A DNA stretch of 64,000 bases from Photobacterium proteolyticum (GTDB taxonomy: Bacteria; Pseudomonadota; Gammaproteobacteria; Enterobacterales; Vibrionaceae). This document shows positions 27,558-37,324 of this stretch, piece after piece. The translations under genes were made by a program, and so were the position numbers. The number at the start of each line of letters is the position of its first letter. The stretch's first letter is position 1. The stretch spans positions 114,792 to 178,791 of the forward strand of contig NZ_MJIL01000075.1 of assembly GCF_001939735.1 (NCBI RefSeq). Direction: 5' to 3'. The notes beneath the pieces are model-generated. The model made no database searches. It was given only the letters and a program-made list of their open reading frames with translations, and was not told where the DNA came from.

Positions 27558-29438
27558 CTACTGCCTCGCCATAAAGAGTGAAAACATCAACAAACACCAA
27601 AGTGATGCCCCGTGATCCCGATAGCCCTGCTGGTGATCGCTGATCATTTTTTTCAGCCAGTCGACATCAAAAAAACCGCTGTCACACATATTGGTCGACA
27701 ACACATGCCGAGTTAATGTGTCTTTGAGGCTGGTCCTGAACCAGGTTGAAATCGGCATGCTAAAACCCATTTTGGGCCGGTATAAAATGTTATGCCCGAC
27801 ATGATTTTCCAGCGAGCGCTTAAAGGCATACTTCCCCTCGCGATTGCGAATATTATTCTTGCTGTTAATGGAGTACGCCCACTCGACAAACTCGTGATCC
27901 AGCATCGGCGCCCTGACCTCCAGCGAGTTGGCCATGCTTGCCCGGTCAACCTTGGTCAGGATGTCACCGACAAGCCATGTCTTGATGTCGAGATACTGGA
28001 TCTGTTTGAGAGGATCATCAGTGGTAAAAAAACGGGCATGATGTTTGAGAATTTCGATACCGTCATAGCCATTAAGGCTTTGTTGGTAGCCGTTACTAAA
28101 CAGGGACTGGCGCTCACCGCGGCGTAACTTGGAGATTGAGTTGGCATAGCCTTCTACGGCATCCATCGCCAGCGACTGGAAGGTCGTTTTGGCGCGTAGG
28201 GGGCGCGGGGCCCAATCGGCCTTGGGATAGAGATACCCCAGGGGACCAAACACAGATTTACGGATCGGACCCGGGATCGCATTACGAACCCGCTGTTCGG
28301 CCAGGTGCAGCCGGTGGCGCCGGTAACCACCGAAAATTTCATCCCCTCCGTCGCCGGACAGTGCAACTTTCACCGACTGACTGGCAAGCTGGCAGACACG
28401 GAATGTTGGCAGCGCCGAGCTATCGGCATAAGGTTCGTCATAAATATCGGCCAAGGTGTCAATCAGGCTGATATCGTTCGGATCAACGATCTTCTGGCAA
28501 TGCGCTGTGCCGTAACGGCTGGCCACCTGCTGGGCATACTCGCTCTCGTCATACGCCTGCTCGCTAAAACCAATCGCACAAGTGTGGACCGGCTTGCTTT
28601 GCAGCGATGCCATTAGCGATACGACTGCACTCGAATCCACCCCCCCGGACAGAAATGCCCCGAGCGGCACATCCGCGGCAAGCCGGATCCTGACGGCCTC
28701 CTGCAGCTTGTCGAGCAGTGACTCCTGAGTCTGCTCCCAGGACAACACCTGCTCCGGCGCACACAAATCCCAATACTGCTTCGGGGCAATCTCACTGCCA
28801 GGAGTCAGGGTCAGATGATGGCCGGGATTTAGTTTGAAAATATACTTGTAGGCACTGTATGGTTCTGGGATATAGCCATACATAAAGAACTCTTCCGCCA
28901 TTTCATGCCTGAGCGTGGTATCCACATCTGGATGACCCAGCAACACCTTGAGTTCGGAGGCAAAGAGAAACTGTCCTTTCGCCGTGACCGTATAGAACAG
29001 CGGTTTCTTGCCGAGTCGATCGCGACCGAGGAACAGTTGTTTCTTATTTCTGTCCCATACAGCGAAAGCAAACATCCCCCGAAAGCGCTTGATGCAGTCT
29101 TCTCCCCATGACTCCCAGGCATGGACGATAACCTCGGTATCACTATAGGTAGCAAACTGGTGCCCGAGTTCAACCAGTTCGTCGGCAAGCTCAAGGTAGT
29201 TGTATATCTCTCCGTTAAAAACGACGACAACCGACTCATCCTCATTAAATAGCGGCTGGTGTCCCCCGGAAAGATCTATGATCGACAAGCGGCGGTGCGC
29301 CAACCCAATATGCTCATCAAAAAAATATCCTTCATCATCCGGCCCGCGATGACTTTGCAACCGGTTTATTTCTTCGAGCAAGGGCCTATCAATAACATCA
29401 GGCTGACGCAGATTAAAGATCCCTGAAATACCACACAT
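27558..29438 (-). CDS. Asparagine-synthetase-like amidotransferase of exosortase-A-type loci
   Basis: 626 residues. The N-terminal glutaminase starts MCGISGIFNL with the nucleophile Cys2, and RGPDDEGYF and GEIYNYLEL are intact, so ammonia release from glutamine is expected. The C-terminal synthetase domain has the ATP loop FLSGGVDSSAVV (about residue 262). The size and setting match the amidotransferase 1 class found in exosortase-A/PEP-CTERM polysaccharide loci, proposed to amidate a sugar acid or similar group. It could equally act as a plain AsnB, but its position inside nine polysaccharide genes argues for the former. Confidence 0.85.
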   Translation of the reverse strand: MCGISGIFNLRQPDVIDRPLLEEINRLQSHRGPDDEGYFFDEHIGLAHRRLSIIDLSGGHQPLFNEDESVVVVFNGEIYNYLELADELVELGHQFATYSDTEVIVHAWESWGEDCIKRFRGMFAFAVWDRNKKQLFLGRDRLGKKPLFYTVTAKGQFLFASELKVLLGHPDVDTTLRHEMAEEFFMYGYIPEPYSAYKYIFKLNPGHHLTLTPGSEIAPKQYWDLCAPEQVLSWEQTQESLLDKLQEAVRIRLAADVPLGAFLSGGVDSSAVVSLMASLQSKPVHTCAIGFSEQAYDESEYAQQVASRYGTAHCQKIVDPNDISLIDTLADIYDEPYADSSALPTFRVCQLASQSVKVALSGDGGDEIFGGYRRHRLHLAEQRVRNAIPGPIRKSVFGPLGYLYPKADWAPRPLRAKTTFQSLAMDAVEGYANSISKLRRGERQSLFSNGYQQSLNGYDGIEILKHHARFFTTDDPLKQIQYLDIKTWLVGDILTKVDRASMANSLEVRAPMLDHEFVEWAYSINSKNNIRNREGKYAFKRSLENHVGHNILYRPKMGFSMPISTWFRTSLKDTLTRHVLSTNMCDSGFFDVDWLKKMISDHQQGYRDHGASLWCLLMFSLFMARQ

Positions 29439-29459
29439 TTTCAGCCTCCTTGTGAAAAT

Positions 29460-30674
29460 CTAGGCATGGTGACACTGCAAATAACCAAGCAAGGGAGAGA
29501 GCTGGGCATCCCAGCTGTAATGCTGCTCTATCCACTCCCTCGATGCTTTGGCTTCTGACTGCTCTGCCTGAAGTTTACCGATCACCCAGCGGGCACTATC
29601 AATGGCACTTTCAGACACAGCTACATGGCTCGGCGGGTAGTTCTCCAATCCTTCAATTCCCTGTGGAGAAGCAATCACCGGGCATGACATTGCCATCGCT
29701 TCCAGAATTTTATTTTGCACGCCACGGGCAATACGCATCGGAGCGACTGCGGCTTTGGCATGCTGCAGGTAAGGCCGTACATCGACGACTCGCCCCGTCA
29801 CTGTGATCCCCGGGATGTCTGCCAGCGCCCTGACTCCGGACGTCGGCGAACTGCCAACAATATAGAACTTAGCGTCCGGCACCTCGGCCAGCACCTTAGG
29901 CCACACCTTATTGGCAAACCAGACAACGGCATCCTCATTGGCCCAGTAGTCCATCGCACCGGTAAACACCACATAGTTCTCTTTTTCCAGACAATAGCTT
30001 TCCTCTGCTGGAACGGCAGAACCGGGTGAAAAGAACTCGCTGTCCAGGCCGTTTTCAAGCGTTTTGATCCGCTCCCGAAAGGGCGTTTCAGCAATACAAC
30101 GGAATGCCTCCGTCTCGGCCTTGGTCACAAAGCAGCTAACATCAAACTTCGAAGCAACTTTCTTTTCATACTCGCCAAGCACACGGTGCTCGCGCTGGTA
30201 GATCGCGCGCATGATGCCTTGTTTTTTCTCGGCGTACTGACGCCACTTGTCAGAGTCGATATCGACAAAATGCATCACGGTATGGGGAGAGTGGGGACTG
30301 GCAATCAGGTACTGGGCCATACAACCGGACACCACGAGCGCCTTGTCAATCTGATGGCCTTCAATGGTGGCATCAACCCATTGCTGCATGGCTTTTCGTG
30401 AATAATAAGGCAAGGTGATTGGCTGGCCCGTAAATAGCGCAGTCACTCCCTTGAGCTTGCAATAAGCCGGAGAGATCTGGACAAACATACTCTCCTTGCA
30501 GTATTGCTCGACCTTGGCCCTGTACTGGAGATCAAACGGATCATCAATGAAACAGCCAAGATAGACATCAAAATGCCGGCTCAGGAATTTAAGGATATGG
30601 TAGTTGGCAATTTTATCTCCCTTATTAGGGGGATAGGGAATACGGTGGCACAAATACAGTAACGGCTCTTTCAT
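29460..30674 (-). CDS. Glycosyltransferase, exosortase-A-system stp1 type
   Basis: 404 residues from the ATG at 30674 (MKEPLLYLCHRIPYPPNKGD), where a GGGGT site lies about ten bases upstream. The opening CHRIPYPPNKGDKIRxxH-like pattern is the hallmark of the stp1 sugar transferase of exosortase-A/PEP-CTERM loci. The C-terminal half has GT-B donor features (KILEAMAMSCPVIASPQGIE). It begins four bases after the FemAB-like gene. Confidence 0.85.
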   Translation of the reverse strand: MKEPLLYLCHRIPYPPNKGDKIANYHILKFLSRHFDVYLGCFIDDPFDLQYRAKVEQYCKESMFVQISPAYCKLKGVTALFTGQPITLPYYSRKAMQQWVDATIEGHQIDKALVVSGCMAQYLIASPHSPHTVMHFVDIDSDKWRQYAEKKQGIMRAIYQREHRVLGEYEKKVASKFDVSCFVTKAETEAFRCIAETPFRERIKTLENGLDSEFFSPGSAVPAEESYCLEKENYVVFTGAMDYWANEDAVVWFANKVWPKVLAEVPDAKFYIVGSSPTSGVRALADIPGITVTGRVVDVRPYLQHAKAAVAPMRIARGVQNKILEAMAMSCPVIASPQGIEGLENYPPSHVAVSESAIDSARWVIGKLQAEQSEAKASREWIEQHYSWDAQLSPLLGYLQCHHA

Positions 30675-30678
30675 ACAG

Positions 30679-31719
30679 TTACCCCAGATATTTCGACAGC
30701 ATTGGGCCAATAAGGCGACTCACCGGAAGAGGAAGCCTCTTCCAGGCTTTGATGAAATACTTGTACTTCGGATTGTTCGGTGACAAATTCGGCAATGACT
30801 TGGCTTTAACCAATGCCACTTTGTAATTGAGCGGATGAGCTTTCATCCCCCAGTGTTTTTTATACTGGTATGCCCCCGAATCATTCTTGCTTCTGCCATA
30901 GTCAAACAGTGTCACACCACGCTGATGGGCAACATGCATCAGCTGAAAAATCATATAATCACTGCCATTTAGCGCCTTGGATTCATACTTTCCGCCCCCG
31001 TAATAAGGCATGGCATGATCTTTATAATAAAAGCTCAGCATAGTAGAAATCGGCTGCTGATCTTCGTCATGCACCAGCATGGTCTCGCAGCGATCCGGAA
31101 AAGTTTCTTTCAATTTGGTAAAGAGCTTCTGCGTAAACACCGGAGTCCCCAGATCCCTGACACTTTCGGCATACACATCGTAGCAGGACTTAAAGTTATC
31201 CGAGGTATCCCAACTGAGGTTGTTCCTCAGCGAATGCCGTATCACGTTACGCCGTTTTTTCTTGATGACGCCGATGATATCGTCGGACTTTTCAGGTAAC
31301 GCCAAAGAGAACTGGGAGTGATGGCAGTGCTTCACCCAGGGGGCGTCAGACTCGACATCATGCTTGTCCCGCAATTCGACATAGTCGACATTGAGCTCGC
31401 ATCCCAGTTCAAAAGCAGCCGCCTCCAGCTTTTTGCGTATATGAGAGCTATCCGCCAGCGCACCGCCATACACGCAGAAAGGGGTGGATACCAAAGTATG
31501 GCCAAACAGCCAGCTTTTTTGCTCAAAAAGTGGCAACACACCAACAAGGCGGTCATCGCTTTCTGCCAGCATATAGTGATGCTTGTGGCCAAAGACAGAA
31601 TCAATCACATCCAGCCAGCCCGATAAATGAAAAAAGCTGCCTTCCGGATGATTGTCTACATAACTATCCCAGTGTGGGTAGTCGTTCCTTGATAACTTCC
31701 TGATTGCTAATTGCTGCAT
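30679..31719 (-). CDS. FemAB-like GNAT protein of exosortase-A-type loci
   Basis: About 346 residues. Two GNAT-like halves as in FemA/FemX: an N-terminal PEGSFFHLSGWLDVI strand-helix and a C-terminal GVTLFDYGRSKNDSGAYQYK with the conserved DYGRS. This is the FemAB relative that accompanies exosortase-A polysaccharide loci; it may attach an amino acid or acyl group to a sugar or protein. The start is ambiguous (31734 or 31719). With 31719 it still overlaps the deacetylase's coding end by 56 bp in another frame. Confidence 0.82.
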   Translation of the reverse strand: MQQLAIRKLSRNDYPHWDSYVDNHPEGSFFHLSGWLDVIDSVFGHKHHYMLAESDDRLVGVLPLFEQKSWLFGHTLVSTPFCVYGGALADSSHIRKKLEAAAFELGCELNVDYVELRDKHDVESDAPWVKHCHHSQFSLALPEKSDDIIGVIKKKRRNVIRHSLRNNLSWDTSDNFKSCYDVYAESVRDLGTPVFTQKLFTKLKETFPDRCETMLVHDEDQQPISTMLSFYYKDHAMPYYGGGKYESKALNGSDYMIFQLMHVAHQRGVTLFDYGRSKNDSGAYQYKKHWGMKAHPLNYKVALVKAKSLPNLSPNNPKYKYFIKAWKRLPLPVSRLIGPMLSKYLG

Positions 31720-32620
31720 CGGACTCAAATCCATTTAATAGATAAACGTTGCGCATCGTGCTCCAGCGATAGTCATTCAATAGCCGGTGGAGCTTAGCTT
31801 CCATGCTGTTCAGATTCAGATAATGGCGAAACCGTGATTTTGCGGGTATCCCCATGATCCGAGGCTGGCGCGGGTCAATTTCCCACGGGTGAAAATAAAA
31901 ACTGTAAGGCTGCTTGGTTTCGGCAAGAAAGGCATTTATCAGTTGCCGGCTTAACCAATAGGGATACAGCCGGAAAAAACCACCGCCTCCGATAGGAATG
32001 TTTCTCCCCAGTTTGTTGAATGTCGGGATCGGCACCTCGATAACCCCCTCTTCGCGAACATGCTTAAACCGGGGCCAGTCTGGCGTACCATAGAGATCAT
32101 GCTTTACCGGGTATGTACTGCTGGAGTAGGCAAACCCTAAAGCGTGCAAGACTTCGAATGCCCACGGGTTACTGGTATCAATCGAAAAGCTAGGGGCCCG
32201 ATAGCCCAAGACTGGCTGACCGCTAATATCCTCGAGCAGGTGTTTGCTACTGGCGATATCGTTGAAGAACACTTGCCGGGACTGCCGGTTGGCCGGTTGA
32301 TGAAAATAACCGTGGCTGGCCACCTCGTGCCCTTCACGAACGATCGCCCTGACAAGCGCCGGACACTTCTTGGCCACCCACCCCAGAACAAAAAAAGTCG
32401 CTTTGACACCGTGTTTGTTGAGCATTTTCAGAATACGCCGGGTATTGGTCTCAACCCGCAACGGGTAGCGGCTTTCCCAATGTGCAGGCTTGATCACCGA
32501 CGAAAACGCAGCCACATGAAAGTAATCTTCGACATCAATCGTCATGGCATTCACCACCTGGTGTATGCCTGTACCGGCGGGCTTAGCACCAACAGTCTTA
32601 GGCACAGCAATCTCAGCCAT
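31664..32620 (-). CDS. Polysaccharide deacetylase (NodB fold) of exosortase-A-type loci
   Basis: 318 residues. NodB motif 1 is AMTIDVEDYFHV with the metal/catalytic aspartates, motif 2 is SHGYFHQ (metal histidines), motif 3 is GYRAPSFS, and a C-terminal extension contains SFYFHPWEIDP, the DUF3473-like tail of this subgroup. It removes N- or O-acetyl groups from the polymer or its precursor. A GAAGG site precedes the ATG at 32620; a GTG at 32623 overlaps the stop of the upstream sugar transferase by one base. Confidence 0.88.
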   Translation of the reverse strand: MAEIAVPKTVGAKPAGTGIHQVVNAMTIDVEDYFHVAAFSSVIKPAHWESRYPLRVETNTRRILKMLNKHGVKATFFVLGWVAKKCPALVRAIVREGHEVASHGYFHQPANRQSRQVFFNDIASSKHLLEDISGQPVLGYRAPSFSIDTSNPWAFEVLHALGFAYSSSTYPVKHDLYGTPDWPRFKHVREEGVIEVPIPTFNKLGRNIPIGGGGFFRLYPYWLSRQLINAFLAETKQPYSFYFHPWEIDPRQPRIMGIPAKSRFRHYLNLNSMEAKLHRLLNDYRWSTMRNVYLLNGFESDAAISNQEVIKERLPTLG

Positions 32621-32622
32621 CA

Positions 32623-34014
32623 CTACCTTCCTTTTCCGAACAGAATAATTTCGGATGTTCTAATCAAAATCAGCACATCGAGCATGAAACTCCGGTGCTT
32701 GATGTAGTAGAGATCAAACTTCAGTTTCTCGGTAGCATCATCAAGGCTGTCGCCGTAGGGATATTTCAGCTGCGCCCAACCTGTCAGCCCCGGCTTCACA
32801 TCATGGCGCTGACTGTAATAAGGGATGCTTCCATCAAATTGCTGACAAAACTCAGGTCGTTCGGGCCTTGGGCCGACAAAACTCATATCTCCTTTAATCA
32901 CGTTATATAGCTGCGGTAACTCATCAATACGGTATTTTCGAAGAAAGGCTCCCACCTTGGTAATTCGCTTATCAGATTTAAACGACATCTGTGCGCCATT
33001 TTCTTCGGCATTCACTTTCATGCTACGAAATTTATAGATAGAAAAAACTTTTCCCTGTCTTCCCACCCGCTTCTGGGAATAAAGCACTGGTGAAAAAACG
33101 CCATCCTCAATCTTAATGAACAATGTAGCAATAATAATCAACGGCCAGGTGAGTAACAGGACAAATGAAGAAATAATACAGTTAAACATCCACCCACTGA
33201 GCCTTTCTACAATATTACCCGAAGGTTTAACATTATAAATCACCCATGAAGGGTTGATATGGCTGACTGCTACCTGCCCGGTTTCACGTTCAATAAAATC
33301 AATAATATCAGTGATTAGCACACCTTTAAGCTTACAGTTAAATAACATATCCGTCGGAAGGTTGCCACGCCTTTCATCAGCACCAATAATAATTTCATCA
33401 ATATTATTATCGGTAATATAATCATCCAGCGATGTCATTATTTCTACTCTCGGAACCGTTGATGTTATATCGCGACTATCGCCATTTATGGGAATATAAC
33501 CAACCAAATCAAAGTTAACCCGATCAGCCCGCCTTTTCATACAGGAGTTAATCAAACTCGCCCTTTCACCCGCCCCGAGTACAACCACTCTTCTGCGATT
33601 GAAGTTGGTATAATCGGTTGAGCGGGCAATGTGGCGACTAACCAACAACCCCGCGGCAGCAAGAAGATATAATAATTCACACACTAATAGTGGAAATGAA
33701 GAAACAGGTATAAAGAGGTATATAAATGAAGACATGATGTAAGCGAGGCCTATTGCCACCATGATTCTAATAGCAATGCCTTTATTCGTCGCCCTTAGCT
33801 TCTCGTTATATAAACCTACGGCTAACGTAGCTAATTGTAATGTGCATGAGAACAGAAAGAGCTGAACAAAATACAGTGATTCGCCAATATTCGGCAAACT
33901 AACAGAATAATACTCTTCAGTGAGACTTAAACCTAACGCAAACACAGTAAAGGCAACAATAAAGTCAGTCACTATTAAGACTGTATTGCTTTTGTTTAAA
34001 TCATGATATCGCAT
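32623..34014 (-). CDS. Initiating undecaprenyl-phosphate sugar transferase (WbaP/EpsB type)
   Basis: 463 residues. Four to five N-terminal transmembrane helices (residues ~10-130), a nucleotide-binding-like middle (VVVLGAGERASLI), one more helix near 275-300 and a C-terminal bacterial sugar-transferase domain with KRVGRQGKVFSIYKFRSM and DELPQLYNVIKGDMSFVGPR. It transfers the first sugar phosphate to undecaprenyl phosphate. It is the promoter-proximal gene of the nine-gene minus-strand operon and lies divergent from the export genes across a 171-bp A+T-rich gap. Confidence 0.9.
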   Translation of the reverse strand: MRYHDLNKSNTVLIVTDFIVAFTVFALGLSLTEEYYSVSLPNIGESLYFVQLFLFSCTLQLATLAVGLYNEKLRATNKGIAIRIMVAIGLAYIMSSFIYLFIPVSSFPLLVCELLYLLAAAGLLVSRHIARSTDYTNFNRRRVVVLGAGERASLINSCMKRRADRVNFDLVGYIPINGDSRDITSTVPRVEIMTSLDDYITDNNIDEIIIGADERRGNLPTDMLFNCKLKGVLITDIIDFIERETGQVAVSHINPSWVIYNVKPSGNIVERLSGWMFNCIISSFVLLLTWPLIIIATLFIKIEDGVFSPVLYSQKRVGRQGKVFSIYKFRSMKVNAEENGAQMSFKSDKRITKVGAFLRKYRIDELPQLYNVIKGDMSFVGPRPERPEFCQQFDGSIPYYSQRHDVKPGLTGWAQLKYPYGDSLDDATEKLKFDLYYIKHRSFMLDVLILIRTSEIILFGKGR

Positions 34015-34185
34015 ATGGGTGTTCCCGACCTCTTATATAACAATCCGTTTTATTGCTATACATGATTATTGTACATAATTAAAAAGCTGCACCATAAAAA
34101 AGTATTATATAGTTAAATAAGTTAAACAAAATTATTCAACTACACTGTAGAAAATAGACTTAGCAAACATGTCATAATACGCAGG
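34015..34185. promoter_or_regulatory. Divergent promoter region of the polysaccharide locus
   Basis: 171 bp between the initiating transferase (minus) and the exporter (plus), strongly A+T-rich with several TATA-like stretches. I could not fix -35/-10 pairs with confidence. No JUMPstart/ops element and no sigma-54 site with correct GG-N10-GC spacing was seen. Confidence 0.5.
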
Positions 34186-34842
34186 ATGGGTATGTTTATG
34201 AAACAAAAAGGGAAATGCTATATATCGCTACTTGCTGCACTTATTATTGGCGCTTTATTAGCAGGATGTTCACCTTCAAACTTGCAAACTTTACCTTCAG
34301 CGACTACTCACCCTTCATTAACCAGAAATATAAATGATTACAGTTATTTAATTGGCCCAGGTGATAGCTTGAATATTTTCGTGTGGGGGAACCCCGAAAT
34401 ATCAGGCACCTTTACAGTAAGACCAGACGGTAAACTTTCTACCTCGCTTGTGGACGATATTGACGCTTCCGGCAGAACCCCTACCGAGCTCGCGCGCAGT
34501 ATTGAATCACGTCTGGCAGCCTATGTCCGTGACCCGATTGTTACCGTTATTGTCGAGGATTTTATCGGCCCCTACAGCGAGCAGGTCCGAGTCATCGGCG
34601 AAGCTTCTCGCCCCAAGGCTATTAACTACCGTGAAAACATGACGCTGCTGGATGTCATGGTCGCCGTCGGGGGCTTAACAGAATATGCCGACGGTAATGA
34701 TGCCCGCTTGATCCGGGTCATTAACGGTCAGCAGCGCCAGTTTGGTTTGAGAATGGGCGATCTCATCAGGGACGGTGATATCCAGGCCAATATCGATATT
34801 CTGCCCGGCGATATCATCATTATCCCTGAAGCCTGGTTCTAG
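34186..34842 (+). CDS. Wza-like polysaccharide export lipoprotein
   Basis: 218 residues. Signal peptide with lipobox LAGC at about residue 28, then the poly_export/SLBB layout: IGPGDSLNIFVWGNPEISG, FTVRPDGKLSTSLVDDIDA, and a SLBB-like VRVIGEASRPKAINY. It forms the outer-membrane/periplasmic exit channel for the polymer. Three in-frame ATGs (34186, 34192, 34198) compete for the start; the second has AGG at better spacing. It is shorter than E. coli Wza, as usual in exosortase-A-type loci. It is first in the plus-strand export operon. Confidence 0.9.
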   Translation: MGMFMKQKGKCYISLLAALIIGALLAGCSPSNLQTLPSATTHPSLTRNINDYSYLIGPGDSLNIFVWGNPEISGTFTVRPDGKLSTSLVDDIDASGRTPTELARSIESRLAAYVRDPIVTVIVEDFIGPYSEQVRVIGEASRPKAINYRENMTLLDVMVAVGGLTEYADGNDARLIRVINGQQRQFGLRMGDLIRDGDIQANIDILPGDIIIIPEAWF

Positions 34843-34853
34843 GAGCGAACAAC

Positions 34854-36413
34854 ATGAAAGAACAATTCGACCTCCTGGTACAGTATTTACGCGGGATATG
34901 GCTCCAACGCCAGTGGATAGCCATTTCACTGTGGGTGATCTGTCCGCTCGGCTGGATAGCGGTCACCCTGATGCCGAATCAATACAGCTCCGAGGCCCGG
35001 GTGTATGCTGATACGGAGTCTATTCTCCAGCCCTTGCTACGGGGCATTGCGGTGGATACCGACCCATCGCAAGAACTGGCACTGATGAGCAAAACCTTGC
35101 TAAGCCGCCCAAACCTCGAAAAAATTGCACGCTTTACCGATGGCGAAACTGAGATTGAAGACAGCGTTGTCATGCGTGAAGTAATTGCCCAACGCGTTGC
35201 GAAGTTAAAAAAGAACCTGTCCTTTAAATCGGCTGGCGAAGAAAACCTGTTTACTATCAACTATTCGGGTTCGGATCCCTATTACACCCAGAAGGTGGTC
35301 CAGGCCGCCATTGACGTCTTCATCGAGAATACCGTTGGGCAAAAGCGCCAGGACACTGATAAGGCAAACAAATTTCTTATTGGTCAACTAAAAGAATATG
35401 AAAGCCGGCTGATTGAAGCCGAAGTGCAACTAGCTGATTTTAAGCGTTTTAACACCGGCTATATGCCTGGCTCTGAGCAAAACTACTACCGGCGCCTGCA
35501 AACGCTCAAGGATGAACTTGAAGATACCCGGCTGACCATTCTGGAAACAGATATCCAGCTTGCCACTGCCCGGAAACAGCTCAGTGACGAGACGGCGCTC
35601 GCCGTTCAGCAGATGGCCAATATCAGTACCGAGTACGACATACGCCTGGGCACACTCGAGACTCGTCTTGACGAGCTACTCTTTCGCTTCACCGACAGAC
35701 ACCCGGATGTGGTAGAAACCCGCCGTCAGATCGCCGATCTGAAGCAACTACAACAAGGATCACAACAACGGGCCTCGACGGCAACTGCCTATTCCAATGC
35801 CGTACTGCAAGATATCAAGCTCAATATCAGCCAGCTGGAAAACCAGCTTGCCTCACTGAAGGTTCGCGAAGCCAACCAGGTCGAAAAACACAACCTGCTG
35901 GCAGAAAAGCTGGAGCAGCTACCTCAAGTCGAGGCGCAGCTAACCAGCCTCATGCGTAACTACGATATCACCAAATCGAAATACGAAGATTTGCTTTCTC
36001 GCCGAGAAGCTGCGCTGATATCGAAAAGTGTTGATGCCAGCTCAGACGAAATTACCTTTCGGGTGATTGAGCCACCACTGATCCCCGAGGCTCCTTCCGG
36101 CCCCTTGCGACCGTTGCTACTCACCGCAGTGTTGGTTTTTGCATTGGGCACTGGCGGGGGGATCGCTTTTGTCGCCAGCCAGATCTCACCGGTGGTCGTA
36201 TCTTCCGTACAACTTTACCGGCATACAAACCTGCCTGTTTTTGGTTCAGTCTCGCTCACTGAAGGTTCCGGGCTGCTTGCCAAAGAAAAACGTAAATTTT
36301 GGTACTTCTCATTTATCTGCGTCGTCTTGGTTGCCTTCTATATCGGATTTCTTGCCATCAATTCAACGCCTGCCGTTCATTCTAGTATTATCCAGAAGAT
36401 TGAATATCTATGA
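34854..36413 (+). CDS. Wzz-like chain-length determinant protein
   Basis: 519 residues. A transmembrane helix at about 20-42, a Wzz domain with long periplasmic coiled coil (about 180-320), a second helix near 420-445 and a third near 478-498. The internal FRVIEPPLIPEAPSGPLRPL lies just before the second helix, the classic PCP proline-rich segment. It controls polymer length and contacts the tyrosine kinase encoded next, whose start overlaps its stop by four bases. Confidence 0.9.
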   Translation: MKEQFDLLVQYLRGIWLQRQWIAISLWVICPLGWIAVTLMPNQYSSEARVYADTESILQPLLRGIAVDTDPSQELALMSKTLLSRPNLEKIARFTDGETEIEDSVVMREVIAQRVAKLKKNLSFKSAGEENLFTINYSGSDPYYTQKVVQAAIDVFIENTVGQKRQDTDKANKFLIGQLKEYESRLIEAEVQLADFKRFNTGYMPGSEQNYYRRLQTLKDELEDTRLTILETDIQLATARKQLSDETALAVQQMANISTEYDIRLGTLETRLDELLFRFTDRHPDVVETRRQIADLKQLQQGSQQRASTATAYSNAVLQDIKLNISQLENQLASLKVREANQVEKHNLLAEKLEQLPQVEAQLTSLMRNYDITKSKYEDLLSRREAALISKSVDASSDEITFRVIEPPLIPEAPSGPLRPLLLTAVLVFALGTGGGIAFVASQISPVVVSSVQLYRHTNLPVFGSVSLTEGSGLLAKEKRKFWYFSFICVVLVAFYIGFLAINSTPAVHSSIIQKIEYL

Positions 36414-37324
36414 GTATCATTGAAAAAGCACTGCAAAAGCAGCAAAAAACGGCAAAACCAAGCCTTATTAGCCAGGCTATGGCAGAGCAATCAAACATCA
36501 ACACGCCTATTCCGGCGCCAACGCAGCCCCAACAAACAACGGAGGCTGATCACCAGCCTCAAATTACGCCTGTGTTATCCATTGATACCGACAGGCTGGA
36601 GCAAAATGGCATGGTGTCGCACACCAATAACAAAGCCAACCCGCAGATCACCAATGAATATCGTTCTATCAAACGGAAAATCATTCACAATGCGTTTGGA
36701 CCAGCTGCCTCCCACCATGAAAACGGCAACCTGGTTATGGTCTCTAGCTCGCGTCCCTCTGAAGGAAAGACATTCACCAGCGTAAACCTGGCATTAAGCC
36801 TTGCCTCAGAGAAAGACAAAACTGTATTGCTGGTCGATGCCGATGTGCTTAAGCCATCTATCGGCAAGGTCCTGGATCTCGATGTCGATAACAGACCCGG
36901 GTTAATTGACTTTCTGCTGGGCGATGTCGGCTCGCTATCTGACGTGATCTATCAAACCTCTATTCCGAACCTGCGCATCTTACCGGCCGGTACTTCCCAC
37001 CATTTGAGCAACGAATTGTTAGCCAGTGACAAAATGGTCTCGCTGACCCAGGAGCTGGCGACCCGCTATCCCGACCGGGTCGTGTTGTTTGATTGTCCGC
37101 CGATGCTGGGCGTTGAAGAAACCATTACTGTGTCAAAGTTGCTCGGCCAGGCCATGATTGTCGTCGAGCACGGCAAAACCAAAATGGCTGACGTAGAGAG
37201 TGCCATTTCAGAGCTCAACAAAAATATGGCAATAGGATTTATTGTCAACAAAGCCATGCAGGGTGCATATAGTCAATATGAGTATGGATATGGGTATGAC
37301 TATAACAAAGAGAGCCAATCATAA
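36410..37324 (+). CDS. Exopolysaccharide tyrosine autokinase (BY-kinase)
   Basis: 304 residues, cytoplasmic. Walker A is SSSRPSEGKTFTSVNLAL near residues 110-125, Walker A' is VLLVDADVLKPSIG near 137-150, Walker B is VVLFDCPPML near 224. The C-terminus has a tyrosine cluster (YSQYEYGYGYDY), the autophosphorylation site of BY-kinases. A long N-terminal linker precedes the ATPase domain. It regulates chain length with the Wzz-like partner. Its last 29 bases overlap the next gene. Confidence 0.92.
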   Translation: MSIIEKALQKQQKTAKPSLISQAMAEQSNINTPIPAPTQPQQTTEADHQPQITPVLSIDTDRLEQNGMVSHTNNKANPQITNEYRSIKRKIIHNAFGPAASHHENGNLVMVSSSRPSEGKTFTSVNLALSLASEKDKTVLLVDADVLKPSIGKVLDLDVDNRPGLIDFLLGDVGSLSDVIYQTSIPNLRILPAGTSHHLSNELLASDKMVSLTQELATRYPDRVVLFDCPPMLGVEETITVSKLLGQAMIVVEHGKTKMADVESAISELNKNMAIGFIVNKAMQGAYSQYEYGYGYDYNKESQS